From positions 1-35,424 of the forward strand of contig JABDKI010000235.1 of the NCBI GenBank assembly GCA_013002295.1: a DNA stretch of 35,424 nucleotides, read 5' to 3'. The DNA comes from Altererythrobacter sp. (GTDB lineage Bacteria > Pseudomonadota > Alphaproteobacteria > Sphingomonadales > Sphingomonadaceae). The position numbers and the translations under genes are program-made. Below the pieces are notes generated by a model. That model saw only the letters and a program-made list of their open reading frames with translations. It did not search any database and was not told the DNA's origin. Positions 35,195 to 35,424 of this stretch are shown one piece after another. The stretch's first letter is position 1; the number at the start of each line of letters is the position of its first letter.

Positions 35195-35214
35195 AAGACG
35201 GATTAATCTGTCTT
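35195..35214. promoter_or_regulatory. 20-base palindrome upstream of alaS
   Basis: AAGACGGATT followed directly by AATCTGTCTT, symmetric at nine of ten positions with no spacer, so it suits a dimeric DNA-binding protein rather than an RNA hairpin. It lies 35-54 bases upstream of the alaS start, where the promoter is expected. In E. coli, AlaRS is reported to bind a palindrome at its own promoter and repress it; whether that applies here is inference. Confidence 0.4.
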
Positions 35215-35302
35215 AGTAAGCAATCAGGCTGCCAGGCGAACACCCGCAACGTCCTCTCTGGTTCCAAATGACGCCACAAGACTGCAACCCGTCGGAAACG
35301 GA

Positions 35303-35350
35303 AAAGCCGGCGTGGGCTGCTCGGGGGGATGAGCTGCGCACACCGGCTTT
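35303..35350 (-). terminator. Terminator of a minus-strand gene beyond the right edge
   Basis: A 20-base arm pairs with its partner at 17 of 20 positions around a GGGGGGAT loop. The outer part is AAAGCCGG against CCGGCTTT. Read on the minus strand it ends in CCGGCTTTT. It therefore most likely ends a gene entering from the right on the same strand as alaS. recA commonly precedes alaS in this group, from memory. The remaining bases 35351-35424 show only a small TGAGTTG-CTT-CAACTCA hairpin and no coding sequence. Confidence 0.65.
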
Positions 35351-35424
35351 CCGGGTTTCCGGGAACGCAATCATGTGAGTTGCTTCAACTCAGCGCGCCC
35401 GCTTGAAGATATGTGTCAGGCCTC

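Noticed and set aside
1-35424. CRISPR array, phage, insertion sequence, toxin-antitoxin or defence genes
   Set aside because: No regularly spaced repeats, transposase, terminal inverted repeats or recognisable defence domains were seen; nearly every gene is a core chromosomal family.

Overview
The window looks like ordinary core chromosome of an alphaproteobacterium, most likely Sphingomonadales and probably an Erythrobacter-like member of the Erythrobacteraceae. The reasons are the moderately high GC, the trpFBA-accD-folC gene order, a CpdR single-domain response regulator, a eukaryotic-type NADP isocitrate dehydrogenase, a SapC-family protein, and the general look of the protein sequences. 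This placement is inferred by eye from family resemblance, not from a search. I see no prophage, insertion sequence, CRISPR array, integrase or defence island.

Layout. 1-3554 (minus strand) is the ydbH-ynbE-(ydbL) envelope lipid-transport operon, with ydbL starting just off the left edge. A divergent radC-like gene (3626-3982) has lost its catalytic half. A DoxX-family membrane protein (minus) is divergent from purB. From 6626 to 13319 runs a biosynthetic block on the plus strand: lapA-like, pyrF, trpF, trpB, a 64-residue membrane protein, trpA, accD, folC. Many of its junctions overlap or nearly touch. A small outer-membrane barrel gene on the minus strand splits it between trpF and trpB. 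An AmpG-like transporter (minus) abuts folC and is divergent from a Rieske-type ring-hydroxylating oxygenase. The oxygenase is followed by an RNA and DNA maintenance set (rluB-like, rsmD, uvrD/pcrA).

19977-24877 holds a short-chain dehydrogenase whose expected ATG appears to be ATC, a short membrane-protein remnant, a strong hairpin, a RhlE-type DEAD-box helicase (minus), a small secreted protein of unknown function (minus), and a D-2-hydroxyglutarate/D-lactate dehydrogenase-like flavoenzyme. 24985-27453 holds sapC, an N-formylglutamate amidohydrolase-like enzyme (minus) and cpdR. Next come tRNA-Val(GAC), icd, a fused GNAT acetyltransferase/nitrilase-family hydrolase, a Kef-type cation/proton antiporter and alaS (minus). 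Clear intrinsic terminators follow tRNA-Val, icd, sapC and the flavoenzyme gene. Another near the right edge points to a minus-strand gene just outside.

How the genes work together. The core supports nucleotide synthesis (purB, pyrF), tryptophan synthesis (trpF, trpB, trpA), fatty-acid and folate supply (accD, folC), translation and RNA maintenance (rluB-like, rsmD, rhlE-like, alaS, tRNA-Val), DNA repair (uvrD), central carbon flux (icd) and cell-cycle proteolysis (cpdR). I did not find a convincing new multi-gene system. The items most worth checking are the membrane ORF wedged between trpB and trpA, the truncated radC, the SDR start-codon anomaly, the membrane-protein remnant at 20.9-21.1 kb, and the palindrome in front of alaS.
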